A DNA stretch of 34,734 nucleotides, taken from positions 1 to 34,734 of the forward strand of contig JAPKAY010000041.1 of NCBI GenBank assembly GCA_028825045.1. The letters are read 5' to 3'. The stretch is from Halioglobus sp. (GTDB lineage: Bacteria; Pseudomonadota; Gammaproteobacteria; Pseudomonadales; Halieaceae). Both the position numbers and the translations under genes were made by a program. This document shows, piece by piece, positions 7,780 through 16,664 of this stretch; the first letter of the stretch is position 1; each line of letters opens with the position of its first letter. Under the pieces are notes generated by a model that was not told the origin of the DNA, ran no database searches, and worked only from the letters and a program-made list of their open reading frames with translations.

Positions 7780-8991
7780 TCAGGGTGCGTCCAATAACTC
7801 GATCCAATGTACAACCGGCACTCCCGCCTGTGATTGCAGGTGCAGTTGGCAGCCAATGTTTGCAGTGGCAATTAGCGCCGGGTTGTCATCTGTCAATGTC
7901 TGTAGCGTTTTCTCGCGCAGTCGCTCACTGATGGTGGATTGCAAAATGGAATAGGTACCCGCCGAGCCGCAGCACAGTAACTTCTCTCTCAACACGGCGA
8001 GTTGAAATCCAGCCCGGTGCAAAATGGCGGTGGGTAAGTCGGGCCGTTGCAGTGCGTGTTGCATTGTGCAGGGTGTGTGCACCGCGACTTTGCCGATTGA
8101 GGTATTCAATTGCAGCTTATCGAGATCTTCATCCAGTAGGACTTCGCCTAGGTCGCGAGTGAGCTGTGAAACGCGCTGTGCTTTTTCGGCGTAGTTTTTG
8201 TCGTCTGCCAGTAGTCGTCCGTAATCGATTAGCATCGCACCGCAGCCGCTGGCACTGCTAACGATCGCCTCGGCGCCGCTTTGAATGTGGGGCCACCAGG
8301 CATCAATGTTGCGACGCATGTTGTCGAGACCGTCAGCGTGTGCTGCCAAATGGTAATTCACAGCGCCGCAACATCCGGCCTGTGGCGCGCCGATGAGTGT
8401 AATCCCCAGTTTGTTCAGCACCCGCCTCGCGGCGTCGTTGGTATTGGGCGTTGCTGTGCGTTGGATGCAGCCCTCCAGTATTAGCATCTTGCGTGTATGT
8501 CGATCTGTTGGAAGTGTCTTGCGAACCTGACGCATAGGCACTGTCTGGCGTATTGAAGCAGGTAGAATCGGGCGTAATGTCTGGCCAATAGCCAGTGCCA
8601 TTCCAATAAGCTGTGGTCGTGAGAGCACAAATCGCAGCAGCCAGCGCAGATTTTTAGAGGTGACCGGGCGTGGCACCTCGGACTCCATCAGGCCGCGACC
8701 GATGTCCAGTAATTCGCCATATTGCATCCCTGATGGACAGGTGGTTTCGCAATTGCGACAGGTAAGACAGCGATCGAGATGCAACTGCGTTGGCTCCCCA
8801 GCCTCGCCACTTTCCAGAAAATGTTTTATCAGGTGGATACGGCCGCGAGGACTGTCCCTCTCGTCGCGGCTATCGATATAGGTGGGGCAGGTGGAGAGGC
8901 ACAACCCACAGTGTACGCACGCGCTGGTCAAAGCCTTGGCCTGTATACCTTCAGGCGTATCGGCAAAGCGCGGGTGTAGCTCTAGGTGCAT
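7780..8991 (-). CDS. glcF: Glycolate oxidase iron-sulfur subunit
   Basis: This 403-residue protein has two 4Fe-4S motifs near the N-terminus (C25, C28, C31, C35 and C75, C78, C81, C85) followed by two cysteine-rich CCG domains (GCCGAVNYHLA and LLCCGSAGTYS), the standard GlcF layout. It transfers electrons from the GlcD/GlcE flavins to the quinone pool during glycolate oxidation to glyoxylate at the inner membrane. It is the last gene of the glcDEF set, 12 bases after glcE. The start at 8991 (MHLELHPRFA) fits the family. Confidence 0.96.
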   Translation of the reverse strand: MHLELHPRFADTPEGIQAKALTSACVHCGLCLSTCPTYIDSRDERDSPRGRIHLIKHFLESGEAGEPTQLHLDRCLTCRNCETTCPSGMQYGELLDIGRGLMESEVPRPVTSKNLRWLLRFVLSRPQLIGMALAIGQTLRPILPASIRQTVPMRQVRKTLPTDRHTRKMLILEGCIQRTATPNTNDAARRVLNKLGITLIGAPQAGCCGAVNYHLAAHADGLDNMRRNIDAWWPHIQSGAEAIVSSASGCGAMLIDYGRLLADDKNYAEKAQRVSQLTRDLGEVLLDEDLDKLQLNTSIGKVAVHTPCTMQHALQRPDLPTAILHRAGFQLAVLREKLLCCGSAGTYSILQSTISERLREKTLQTLTDDNPALIATANIGCQLHLQSQAGVPVVHWIELLDAP

Positions 8992-9003
8992 CCGGTTGTT
9001 CTC

Positions 9004-10098
9004 CTACAGCCAACTGTACAGTCGGCCCGGGTTGAGAATGCCATCAGGATCAAAGGCGTGTTTTAGCTGCTGCTGCAAATGTTGTTCTGCCCCAGACAAT
9101 GGCGAGCGAACCTCTGCGGCGCGATCACCGCCTCGAAAAAGAGTGACATGACCACCCGCTCTTGCGGCTGCCTGCTGCAATTCCTGCTGGGGGTATTCCC
9201 CGCGCAGCCAACGTTGCGCACCGCCCCAATCGATGAGGCTCGAGTCCGTTGCGGCGGATATTGTTGCGGCGGGATTAACAGAAAAACGCCACAGCGGTTC
9301 GTCGTTGGCGAAGTAGGGCAATGTCATATCGCGCAGGCGTTCCCAGGTGTTGTCTGCTGCTTCGAGAATATCGCCGCCCCACTGCGTAGCTGTGCTGTCC
9401 ACTGCGCTGGCAGCGCCGGACAGTCGTAGAGTCAGTTCGCCGTTGAACCAGAAGGCGCCTGATAGCGGCTTGGGCTCACCGGCGCGTCGGTTCATACACT
9501 CGATGGCATCCCCGACTGTCATTTCGTAGCGCAAGCTTAGTGTTTTTTCAGGCTGTGGAAGAAGCTTCAGACTGACTTCGCTGATTACCCCCAGCGTCCC
9601 AAGCGCCCCGGCCTGCAAACGAGAGACATCGTAGCCGGCTACATTTTTCATTACCTTGCCGCCGAAGTTAAGAAGCTCGCACTTGCCGTTAATTAGTTGC
9701 ACACCTAGCACCGCGTCGCGAATGGAGCCTCTAAAAGGCCTCGCGGGTCCTGAGAGATTGCATGCCAATGTGCCGCCCAGCGTAGCTTTCCCACCGAACA
9801 GGGGCGGCTCGAATGGCAGCATCTGATTGTGCTCCTGAAGTGCTGCAATCAGTTCGGTCAACGGAGTCCCCGCGCGTGCGGTGATCACTAATTCCTGAGG
9901 TTGGTAGTCTACGATGCCACGGTGCAGTGAGACATCCAGGATGTCGCTGTCGCAGTCACGACCAGCAATATGACGCTTGCTGCCACCGGCACTGATATAC
10001 ACCGGGCGGCCTTCTTCTCGCGCCTGAACAAGTGAGGTGACAATGGCTTCACTGTGATCGCTGGCATCGAGACCAGCCGGCTTGGGTTCCTCACTCAT
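9004..10098 (-). CDS. glcE: Glycolate oxidase FAD-binding subunit
   Basis: This 364-residue FAD_binding_4-type protein has the segments ELVITARAGTPLTEL, PFEPPLFGGKATLGGTLACNLSGP and the VMKNVAGYDVSRL stretch typical of GlcE, plus a C-terminal FDPDGILNPGRLY. It forms the glycolate oxidase complex with GlcD and GlcF. The start overlaps the glcD stop by eight bases, so the two are co-translated. Length is in the family range. Confidence 0.96.
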   Translation of the reverse strand: MSEEPKPAGLDASDHSEAIVTSLVQAREEGRPVYISAGGSKRHIAGRDCDSDILDVSLHRGIVDYQPQELVITARAGTPLTELIAALQEHNQMLPFEPPLFGGKATLGGTLACNLSGPARPFRGSIRDAVLGVQLINGKCELLNFGGKVMKNVAGYDVSRLQAGALGTLGVISEVSLKLLPQPEKTLSLRYEMTVGDAIECMNRRAGEPKPLSGAFWFNGELTLRLSGAASAVDSTATQWGGDILEAADNTWERLRDMTLPYFANDEPLWRFSVNPAATISAATDSSLIDWGGAQRWLRGEYPQQELQQAAARAGGHVTLFRGGDRAAEVRSPLSGAEQHLQQQLKHAFDPDGILNPGRLYSWL

Positions 10099-11530
10099 GC
10101 TGGTGCCTTGTAGGCAGAGCTCGGTATTCCTGGCAGCGCTTTAGGATAGGCACGCCCTTGCCCGGGTTCAGGTTGAGCGCAGGGTCAAAGGCATGTTTGA
10201 TGTCCTCGAGCTGTAACAATTCTTCGGTACTGAATTGACTCGGCATCAGTCGAAGTTTTTCCACACCAACGCCGTGCTCTCCGGTGATGCAGCCACCCAC
10301 TTGCACCGCTAATTTCAGAATTCTACTGCCGAATTCCTCGGCCTTGCGAACGTCGTTCGGATCACTGGCATCAAACAAAATTAGGGGGTGGAGATTTCCG
10401 TCGCCAGCGTGAAAAACATTGGCTACCCGCAGGTCGTAGTGTTCAGACATCTGGTGCATTTCATTCAGTACAAAGGAAACCTGTCCCCGCGGAATAGTGC
10501 CGTCCATGCAGTAGTAGTCCGGTGCTAGACGGCCCACGGCGGGAAAGGCTGATTTGCGTCCCTTCCACAGTAGGGATCGGTGCGCTTCATCGCGGGAAAT
10601 GGTTAGCGAGCTTGCTCCCATACTGTTGAACAGATTCACCACCTGAGATACGTGCTGATCCACTTCCTCGCGGGTGCCATCGACTTCGCACAACAGGATG
10701 GCCGCCGCGTCTCGAGGGTAGCCAGCCTGTGCAAAGTCTTCTGCGGCCTGAATGGCCAGGCGGTCCATCATTTCCAGGCCGGCCGGGATAATCCCCGCAC
10801 TGATCACCGCTCCCACTGCATCGCCTGCTGCATCCACGCTTTCAAAGCCCGCCATCACCACCTGGGCCGCTTCCGGCAAGGGCAATAAACGCACAGTGAT
10901 TTCCGTGACAATACCCAGAAGGCCCTCGGATCCGGTAAAGAGCGCCATAAGATCATAGCCAGGACTATCGAGGCCCTGGCTGCCGATGGTGAGTGCTTCC
11001 CCTTCCACTGTGAGTATGTCGAGGGACAGGATGTTGTGCACGGTCAGGCCGTATTTGAGGCAGTGGACTCCGCCAGAATTTTCAGCCACGTTGCCGCCGA
11101 TGCTACAGGCAACTTGCGACGAGGGGTCCGGTCCATAATACAGACCGTGTGCGGCGACCGCCTCGGAAATAGCCAAATTGCTGACGCCTGGTTGCACTCG
11201 CGCCGTGCGCGCCAAGGGATCAATATTCACAATACGATCAAGCTTGGTGAGCGCCAGAAGTACCCCCTCGGGGTGTGGCATAGCGCCGGCACAAAGGCCG
11301 GTACCGGCACCACGGGCTACCACCGGTACATTCAGTTGGTGGCATACGCGCAATACTTGTTGCACCTGTACTGTGGTTTCGGGCAGAGCAACTAGTAATG
11401 GTAGGTCGCAGTAGATGGTGAGTGCGTCGCATTCGTAAGGGCGCTGCGATTCCTGGTCCACAATAATGTTGTCGGCGCCCAGGTATTGCTGCAGGCGGCG
11501 TTTAAGTTCATCCCGGGAGGATTCCGGCAT
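10091..11530 (-). CDS. glcD: Glycolate oxidase catalytic subunit
   Basis: This 479-residue FAD-linked oxidase is very close to GlcD over its whole length: RPYECDAL, VPVVARGAGTGLCAGAMP, YGPDPSSQVACSIGGNVAENSGG, GLEMMDRLAIQAAEDF, PDYYCMDGTIPRG, NVFHAGDGNLHPLILFD and GEHGVGVEK. It oxidises glycolate (and often D-lactate) to the oxo-acid. ATG 11530 was chosen over an in-frame start at 11617, which would overlap yjbQ by 70 bases and add residues not seen in the family. Glycolate is a main algal exudate, which suits a marine heterotroph. No GlcC-type regulator or glycolate permease is visible nearby. Confidence 0.96.
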   Translation of the reverse strand: MPESSRDELKRRLQQYLGADNIIVDQESQRPYECDALTIYCDLPLLVALPETTVQVQQVLRVCHQLNVPVVARGAGTGLCAGAMPHPEGVLLALTKLDRIVNIDPLARTARVQPGVSNLAISEAVAAHGLYYGPDPSSQVACSIGGNVAENSGGVHCLKYGLTVHNILSLDILTVEGEALTIGSQGLDSPGYDLMALFTGSEGLLGIVTEITVRLLPLPEAAQVVMAGFESVDAAGDAVGAVISAGIIPAGLEMMDRLAIQAAEDFAQAGYPRDAAAILLCEVDGTREEVDQHVSQVVNLFNSMGASSLTISRDEAHRSLLWKGRKSAFPAVGRLAPDYYCMDGTIPRGQVSFVLNEMHQMSEHYDLRVANVFHAGDGNLHPLILFDASDPNDVRKAEEFGSRILKLAVQVGGCITGEHGVGVEKLRLMPSQFSTEELLQLEDIKHAFDPALNLNPGKGVPILKRCQEYRALPTRHQHE

Positions 11531-11547
11531 TATGTTACTTGTCGTAT

Positions 11548-11949
11548 TCACAGGTGTAAGACCAGTTGCCTGGCACCTGCGTGATGACGGTGTTCCCACA
11601 AATAGATACCCTGCCATGTTCCGAGCATCAGTGCGCCGTGCTGAAACGGAATGCTGATCTGCGTGGCCGTTAAGGCAGATTTAATGTGGGAGGGCATGTC
11701 GTCGTCGCCTTCTAAAGTATGTGTGTACAGCGAATCCTGTTCTGGCACCAATCGGTTTAGCCAGTTTTCCAGGTCGACCCGGGCGCTATCGTCGTAGTTC
11801 TCTTGAATAAGCAGACTGGCGGAAGTGTGACGAATAAACAGCGTGCACAGGCCTTCAGACTGATCGCAGCTGCTAACGACGGGTGCTATCTGTTCGGTAA
11901 TGGCGTAGAGGCCCTGCCCGCGCACTGCAATGGAAAGTTGTTGAATCAA
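11548..11949 (-). CDS. yjbQ: YjbQ family protein (UPF0047)
   Basis: The family signatures are clear: HTSASLLIQENYDD, LEGDDDMPSHIKSAL and GTWQGIYLWEHR. YjbQ proteins have been linked to a low-level thiamin phosphate synthase activity. Their physiological role is unclear. The frame is open to a GTG at 11982, but that codon lies inside an inverted repeat. TTG at 11949 has GGGAG five bases before it and gives 133 residues, close to the usual 138. The start is therefore uncertain by 11 codons. It ends 17 bases before glcD, so it is probably the first gene of a yjbQ-glcDEF transcript. Confidence 0.88.
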   Translation of the reverse strand: MIQQLSIAVRGQGLYAITEQIAPVVSSCDQSEGLCTLFIRHTSASLLIQENYDDSARVDLENWLNRLVPEQDSLYTHTLEGDDDMPSHIKSALTATQISIPFQHGALMLGTWQGIYLWEHRHHAGARQLVLHL

Positions 11950-11974
11950 GGAGACTCCCGGTCCGTTGGTACTG

Positions 11975-12021
11975 CCGATCACATACGTAGGCCAGTACCG
12001 GCATTTATCCTACGTGATCGG
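11975..12021. repeat. Imperfect inverted repeat in the yjbQ/SDR divergent region
   Basis: CCTACGTGATCGG (12009-12021) is the complement of CCGATCAC plus GTAGG (11975-11982 and 11987-11991), interrupted only by a four-base bulge ATAC. The repeat sits just before yjbQ in the 182-bp gap between divergent genes. It is likely a regulatory site or a leader hairpin. Confidence 0.55.
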
Positions 12022-12131
12022 GGCTCTCACATAAAGCATCCAGACGTTTGTCTAAGCAAACCCCGGGGCTGGAGTCCCATCTTAAAGTGTGGCATAACAC
12101 GTGCCCGATCATCGAATAGGAACAAAACAGA

Positions 12132-13007
12132 ATGAAAGATTTCGCAGGAAAGGTAGCCGTGGTAACGGGGGGTGCAAGTGGCATTGGGCGCTCACTGGTG
12201 AAAGAACTGTTGGCGGCAGGTGCCAAAGTGGTTATTGGCGATGTGGAGCAGTCTGCGCTGGATCGGGTATTGAAGGAGTTTGACGGCGCCGGCGAAGTGA
12301 CGGGTGTGGTGACGGATGTGTCGAGCGCGGACTCGGTGAACGCCTTGGCGGATAAAGTGTATGACGTGCACGGCGCCTGCCATCTGCTATTCAATAATGC
12401 CGGTGTGGCAGCGCCTTCTGCCAACGTCTGGGAAACGACCGAAAACGACTGGAAATGGGTGCACGGGGTTAATGTTCACGGTGTAATCCACGGGATTCAA
12501 GCCTTTGTGCCGCGTATGATCGCTTCCGGTGAAGAGGGTCGTGTCATCAACACCTCCTCGGGCGACGGTGGTATATCACCCCTCCCTTACCAATCTGTAT
12601 ACGCCTCCAGTAAAGCCGCGGTGTCCTGCATCAGTGAGTGCTTGGCGGCGCAGTTACAAAGTGAAGGCACCAACCTCGCAGCGTCAGTGTTTTATCCCTC
12701 TGGCGGACTGCTCGATACTGGCATCTGGACCACCGACCGTAATCGTCCGAAGGATCTGGCGCGTGAAAAACCTTACGATCCCGTGCCGACGGTGCAGGAT
12801 TTCAAAGTGGCTGCCGAAAAGGCTGGCTGGGATCTTGAATTTCAGGATCTGGACGAGTTAGCCCGTTACTGTTTGCAGGGCATCCGCGATGAGCGCTTTG
12901 TTATTATGATTCGGGTGGAAGACGCTGAGAAAACCCTGCAGGAACGTGCAGCACGCATTGGACGCAGTGAATTGCCTATTGATCAGGCCGAAATTCCCCA
13001 GTTGTAA
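12132..13007 (+). CDS. Short-chain dehydrogenase/reductase
   Basis: This 291-residue classical SDR has the cofactor motif TGGASGIG (12-19), NNAG (88-91), and catalytic Ser142/143, Tyr157 and Lys161 (YASSK). The TGGASGIG loop and a following acidic strand (VIGD) favour NAD(H). The C-terminal extension past residue 250 is longer than in many SDRs. It likely oxidises or reduces an alcohol/ketone. It faces the CYP153-type gene convergently, so it could act on P450 products, but no shared transcript links them. The substrate is unknown. Confidence 0.88.
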   Translation: MKDFAGKVAVVTGGASGIGRSLVKELLAAGAKVVIGDVEQSALDRVLKEFDGAGEVTGVVTDVSSADSVNALADKVYDVHGACHLLFNNAGVAAPSANVWETTENDWKWVHGVNVHGVIHGIQAFVPRMIASGEEGRVINTSSGDGGISPLPYQSVYASSKAAVSCISECLAAQLQSEGTNLAASVFYPSGGLLDTGIWTTDRNRPKDLAREKPYDPVPTVQDFKVAAEKAGWDLEFQDLDELARYCLQGIRDERFVIMIRVEDAEKTLQERAARIGRSELPIDQAEIPQL

Positions 13008-13019
13008 TCAGGGTATTAG

Positions 13020-13047
13020 CGCGAAGCTACCAGCGTGTGGCTTCGCG
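13020..13047. terminator. Hairpin between convergent SDR and P450 genes
   Basis: Perfect arms CGCGAAGC (13020-13027) and GCTTCGCG (13040-13047) with a 12-base loop lie 13 bases after the SDR stop and 27 before the end of the P450 gene. A short AATCTTT follows on the plus strand. It is probably a bidirectional terminator. Confidence 0.6.
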
Positions 13048-13073
13048 AATCTTTGTTGCTATCGGCGCAGGGA

Positions 13074-14336
13074 TCAGTGAGTTCGAGGGTGTAATTTCAC
13101 CGACATCGCTGTGAACCCGTGCACGAACGAAGAGACGGTCCGTTCCGGTTCGCCCATAACTTCAACCCGCTCAAAGCGCGCCATAATTTCTTCCCACAGG
13201 ATGCGCAGTTGCAGTTCCGCCAAGCGGTTGCCCATGCAGCGGTGAATGCCAAAGCCGAAGGACAGATGCTTTCGAATATCGGGACGATCAATAATGAACG
13301 CATCCGGATTGTCCATAAAGCGCTCATCGCGGTTGCCAGATACATACCACATGATGACCTTGTCACCCGCTTTGATGAGCTGACCACCCAGTTCGGTATC
13401 TTGCGTGCAGATGCGACGCATGTGTGCCAGCGGGGTTTGCCAGCGAATTGTTTCTGCGACCATGGAGTCGATGAGGTCCGGATTCGCCACCAGTTTACTG
13501 AACTGATCCGGATTCTGGTGCAGAGCCAGGGCGCTGGCCGTCATAGTGCTGCGAGTCGTGTCATTGCCGCCCACAATCAGCAGCACCAGATTACCCAGAT
13601 ACTCCATGGGAGGCATATTACGAGTAGCTTCGTTGTGGGCCAGCATGGAGATCAGATCATTTTTCATGGGTAGCTTGACCCGGGCATTCCACAGATCTGT
13701 GAAATAGGCCAGACATTCCATTAGTTCCTCTTCACGCGCCTCATCTGAATCAATAACACCAAGGCCGGGAATGGCAGTGGCGACATCTGACCAGCGCGTC
13801 AGTTTGCCGCGTTCTTCGAAAGGAAAGTCAAACAGTGTAGCCAACATCCGAGTGGTCAGTTCGACGGAAACCTTCTCAACCCAGTCGAATGTTTCTCCCA
13901 CGGGCAATTGCTCAAGCACATCGATGGTGCGTTCGCGAATAATTGGCTCAAAGTGGCGCAGGTTGTCCGCTCCGGTAACGGGGCTCACGGCTCGCCGTTG
14001 TTCGTCGTGCTTGGGCCTGTCCATGGCGATGAACATAGGCAGTGGAAAGTTGTCCTGAGTGTCGCCGATAGTGATAGCGGGTTCTGAGGAAAAAAGTTCA
14101 TGGGAGGTATCTACTTTAACAATCTCTTCGTACCGGGTAATCGACCAGTAGGGCCCGAAGAAACTCTCGGGGCAATAGTGCACGGGCGCTTCATCGCGCA
14201 GGCGCTTGAACCACTGATGGTGAATATCACGTTGAAAAAGGAAAGGGTTGGCGATATTTATTTTGTCCAGGGGTATTGCGTAGGGATCCTGATCGGCCCT
14301 ATTTGCGGCGTCGGTCAGTAAATCACTTAATTCCAT
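13074..14336 (-). CDS. Cytochrome P450, CYP153-type (alkane/fatty-acid terminal hydroxylase)
   Basis: This 420-residue soluble bacterial P450 has the I-helix GGNDTT (256-261), the K-helix ETIR (295-298), and heme loop FGFGIHRCMGNRLAE with Cys367 as the iron ligand. The stretches SFFGPYWSITRYEEI, VELTTRMLATLFDFPFEER, WQTPLAHMRR and GNRLAELQLRILWEEI are hallmarks of the CYP153 family, which hydroxylates terminal carbons of medium-chain alkanes, limonene-type terpenes or fatty acids. Ferredoxin and ferredoxin reductase partners are not in the window. It stands alone on the minus strand, convergent with an SDR. Family assignment is by remembered motif similarity. Confidence 0.9.
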   Translation of the reverse strand: MELSDLLTDAANRADQDPYAIPLDKINIANPFLFQRDIHHQWFKRLRDEAPVHYCPESFFGPYWSITRYEEIVKVDTSHELFSSEPAITIGDTQDNFPLPMFIAMDRPKHDEQRRAVSPVTGADNLRHFEPIIRERTIDVLEQLPVGETFDWVEKVSVELTTRMLATLFDFPFEERGKLTRWSDVATAIPGLGVIDSDEAREEELMECLAYFTDLWNARVKLPMKNDLISMLAHNEATRNMPPMEYLGNLVLLIVGGNDTTRSTMTASALALHQNPDQFSKLVANPDLIDSMVAETIRWQTPLAHMRRICTQDTELGGQLIKAGDKVIMWYVSGNRDERFMDNPDAFIIDRPDIRKHLSFGFGIHRCMGNRLAELQLRILWEEIMARFERVEVMGEPERTVSSFVHGFTAMSVKLHPRTH

Positions 14337-14740
14337 GGTTTGAGACCCTTCTAATTTGCAGTTGTCGCAGTCTAGGACATGTCGGGGGGTTTAGCCAAAC
14401 AACATCGAACGAACATCCCAATGCAGCGTGCTCCAGCATCACAGAAATCTGGGGTATTATCGTTGCCATCCAATCTATGAGGAGCGCCAATGGACGCTGA
14501 GGATGCCGGCTTCGAGCAAGCGGTTAAGGAGCAAGATAGGGGCGACCCCATTGGACAGCGTGTGAGCCGCTCGCTTGCACCCGATAAAAAGTCTGCAGAG
14601 CAGACTGGGAAATGCTCGCCATGCTTTTCCCTGGTGCTGGCCTTCTAGTATGCTATCGAGCAAAGTAAAGAGTGTTCTGTCTGCGGGGCACCGCCGTGCG
14701 GCGGTGATGTGGGCTTAGCCTGGTGCAGGGGAAACTATCA
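14337..14740. other. Divergent region between CYP153-type P450 and acyl-CoA synthetase
   Basis: Apart from a possible 52-codon reading frame (14490-14648) and a hairpin with 7-bp arms CACCGCC (14689-14695) and GGCGGTG (14700-14706) just before the synthetase, no gene is seen. Promoters for both flanking genes must lie here, but no strong -35/-10 pair was recognised. Confidence 0.4.
14490..14648 (+). CDS. Possible 52-residue small protein, unrecognised
   Basis: An ATG preceded by GAGGAG at seven-base spacing opens a 52-codon frame rich in charged residues (MDAEDAGFEQAVKEQDRGD...) and ending in a CxxC-containing hydrophobic tail (CSPCFSLVLAF). The good ribosome-binding site is the main support. 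No family is recognised. It could instead be a leader peptide for the downstream synthetase, or chance. Confidence 0.3.
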   Translation: MDAEDAGFEQAVKEQDRGDPIGQRVSRSLAPDKKSAEQTGKCSPCFSLVLAF

Positions 14741-16597
14741 GTGGACAGTGCAGAGTTGTGGCGACAAGCCGCAAAAGATATTTACTGGTATCAATCGCCG
14801 GCTACTTTGCTGGACAGCTCCAGTCCGCCTTTTTATCGCTGGTTCCCCGATGGCGTTACCAATGCGTGCTACAACGCATTGGATATTCATGTGGCGCAGG
14901 GTTCGGGAGAGCAGGTGGCTCTTATTTATGATAGTCCCGTTACGAACACTAAAAAACAATACACCTATACGCAATTGCTGTCAGAGGTGGCGCAATTTGC
15001 CGGTGTGCTGAAGGCGCAGGGCGTTAGCAAGGGCGACCGGGTATTAATCTATATGCCAATGGTGCCTGAGGCCGTGATTGCCATGCTTGCCAGCGCACGA
15101 CTGGGTGCAATTCACTCCGTGGTATTCGGTGGCTTTGCCAGTAACGAATTGGCCACGCGTATTGATGATGCTACGCCGCGCGTTATCGTGGCAGCTAGCT
15201 GTGGCGTAGAACCCTTACGGGTCGTGCCCTATAAGCCGCTACTGGATCAGGCAATCGAGCTGGCAACGTATAAACCCGAGCGCTGCATTGTGCTGCAGCG
15301 GTCTATGCAGTTGGGCGACATGACGTCTGGCCGCGATCTGGATTGGGCGGATGCGATGGCCGCATCTGAGTCTGCCAACTGCGTCCCAGTCAACGCTAAC
15401 GATCCCCTTTATATACTCTATACATCTGGCACAACGGGTCAGCCCAAAGGGGTAGTGCGCGACACGGGCGGCAGTATTGTCGCACTGAAGTGGAGTATGA
15501 AGGCTATCTATAATGTTTCACCGGGGGATGTGTACTGGGCTGCCTCGGATGTAGGGTGGGTGGTGGGCCATTCCTACATTGTGTACGGCCCACTATTCGC
15601 AGGGTGCACCACAGTGCTGTATGAAGGGAAACCGGTGGGTACGCCAGATCCGGGTGCCTATTGGCGCGTGATTGCGGACTATCAGGTGAATGTAATGTTT
15701 ACCGCGCCCACCGCTTTTCGCGCCATCAAGAAGGAAGATCCACAGGGCACGCTACTGGCGCAATACGACCGCTCGAGTCTGCGTGCATTATTCTTGGCAG
15801 GGGAGCGTTGTGACCCCCACACTCTGGCATGGGCACAGATGAAACTGCAGGTACCGGTGATTGATCACTGGTGGCAAACGGAAACCGGCTGGCCAATCTG
15901 TTCCAATTGTCTGGGAATAGAGCAATTACCGATTGTGCCCGGTTCGCCCGCACGAGCGGTACCCGGATATGACGTGCAGGTGCTTGATGCCAAGGGGGGT
16001 TCGGTAGAATCGGGCGATATCGGTGCGTTGGTCATAAAAAACCCATTGCCACCGGGTACCTTTACCACTCTTTGGAATGCGCCCGAGCGTTTTGTCTCCG
16101 CCTACTTCAAAAAATTCCCCGGCTACTATGAGACCGGTGACGCAGGCTACATCAATGAGGATGGCTACGTCTTCGTGATGGCCAGAACTGATGATGTGAT
16201 CAATGTGGCTGGACATCGTCTATCCACGGGCGCTATGGAAGAAGTCCTATCGGACAATGAAGATGTGGCAGAATGTGCCGTTATTGGTGTGTCCGACTCG
16301 ATGAAAGGTCAGGTGCCGCTGGGCCTGTTGGTGTTAAACAGTGGAGTCACGCAGGACCCCCAGGCGATAGTGGCTCGGGTGATCGAACAGATGCGCGACC
16401 GCATTGGACCCGTAGCTGCCTTCAGGCAATGCGCCGTAGTTCCGCGCTTGCCTAAAACCCGGTCCGGCAAGATACTTCGAGGGACCATGCGTAGCATCGC
16501 CGACGGAGAACATTGGAATATGCCGGCTACGGTAGATGATCCGGAGATTTTTGATGAGATCGCTGTGACGCTTAAGGCGTTGGGATATCCTGCGTGA
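14741..16597 (+). CDS. prpE: Propionyl/acetyl-CoA synthetase-like enzyme (PrpE/ACSS3-type)
   Basis: This 618-residue acetyl-CoA-synthetase-family protein has the phosphate-binding loop YTSGTTGQPKGVVRDTGG, LFLAGERCDP, the W-containing DHWWQTETGWP motif, YYETGDAG, and a C-terminal LPKTRSGKILRGTMR with the catalytic, acetylatable lysine. The ERCDP and VVRDTGG variants are typical of propionyl-CoA synthetases. The GTG at 14741 has AGGGGA eight bases upstream and is preferred to a GTG at 14723, which has no ribosome-binding site. It converts short-chain acids to CoA thioesters, which would salvage propionate from odd-chain or branched substrates. The gene stands apart from the usual prp cluster, so the exact substrate is inferred. 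Confidence 0.85.
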   Translation: MDSAELWRQAAKDIYWYQSPATLLDSSSPPFYRWFPDGVTNACYNALDIHVAQGSGEQVALIYDSPVTNTKKQYTYTQLLSEVAQFAGVLKAQGVSKGDRVLIYMPMVPEAVIAMLASARLGAIHSVVFGGFASNELATRIDDATPRVIVAASCGVEPLRVVPYKPLLDQAIELATYKPERCIVLQRSMQLGDMTSGRDLDWADAMAASESANCVPVNANDPLYILYTSGTTGQPKGVVRDTGGSIVALKWSMKAIYNVSPGDVYWAASDVGWVVGHSYIVYGPLFAGCTTVLYEGKPVGTPDPGAYWRVIADYQVNVMFTAPTAFRAIKKEDPQGTLLAQYDRSSLRALFLAGERCDPHTLAWAQMKLQVPVIDHWWQTETGWPICSNCLGIEQLPIVPGSPARAVPGYDVQVLDAKGGSVESGDIGALVIKNPLPPGTFTTLWNAPERFVSAYFKKFPGYYETGDAGYINEDGYVFVMARTDDVINVAGHRLSTGAMEEVLSDNEDVAECAVIGVSDSMKGQVPLGLLVLNSGVTQDPQAIVARVIEQMRDRIGPVAAFRQCAVVPRLPKTRSGKILRGTMRSIADGEHWNMPATVDDPEIFDEIAVTLKALGYPA

Positions 16598-16664
16598 TGT
16601 CAGCGCCAGTATTGGCCTCCGTTAACAAGCAATCTCGCGCGTGCATGAGAGTAAGAGTTTAGTC

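Noticed and set aside
13119..13673. 184-codon plus-strand frame inside the CYP153-type gene
   Set aside because: Antisense shadow of the P450 coding frame.
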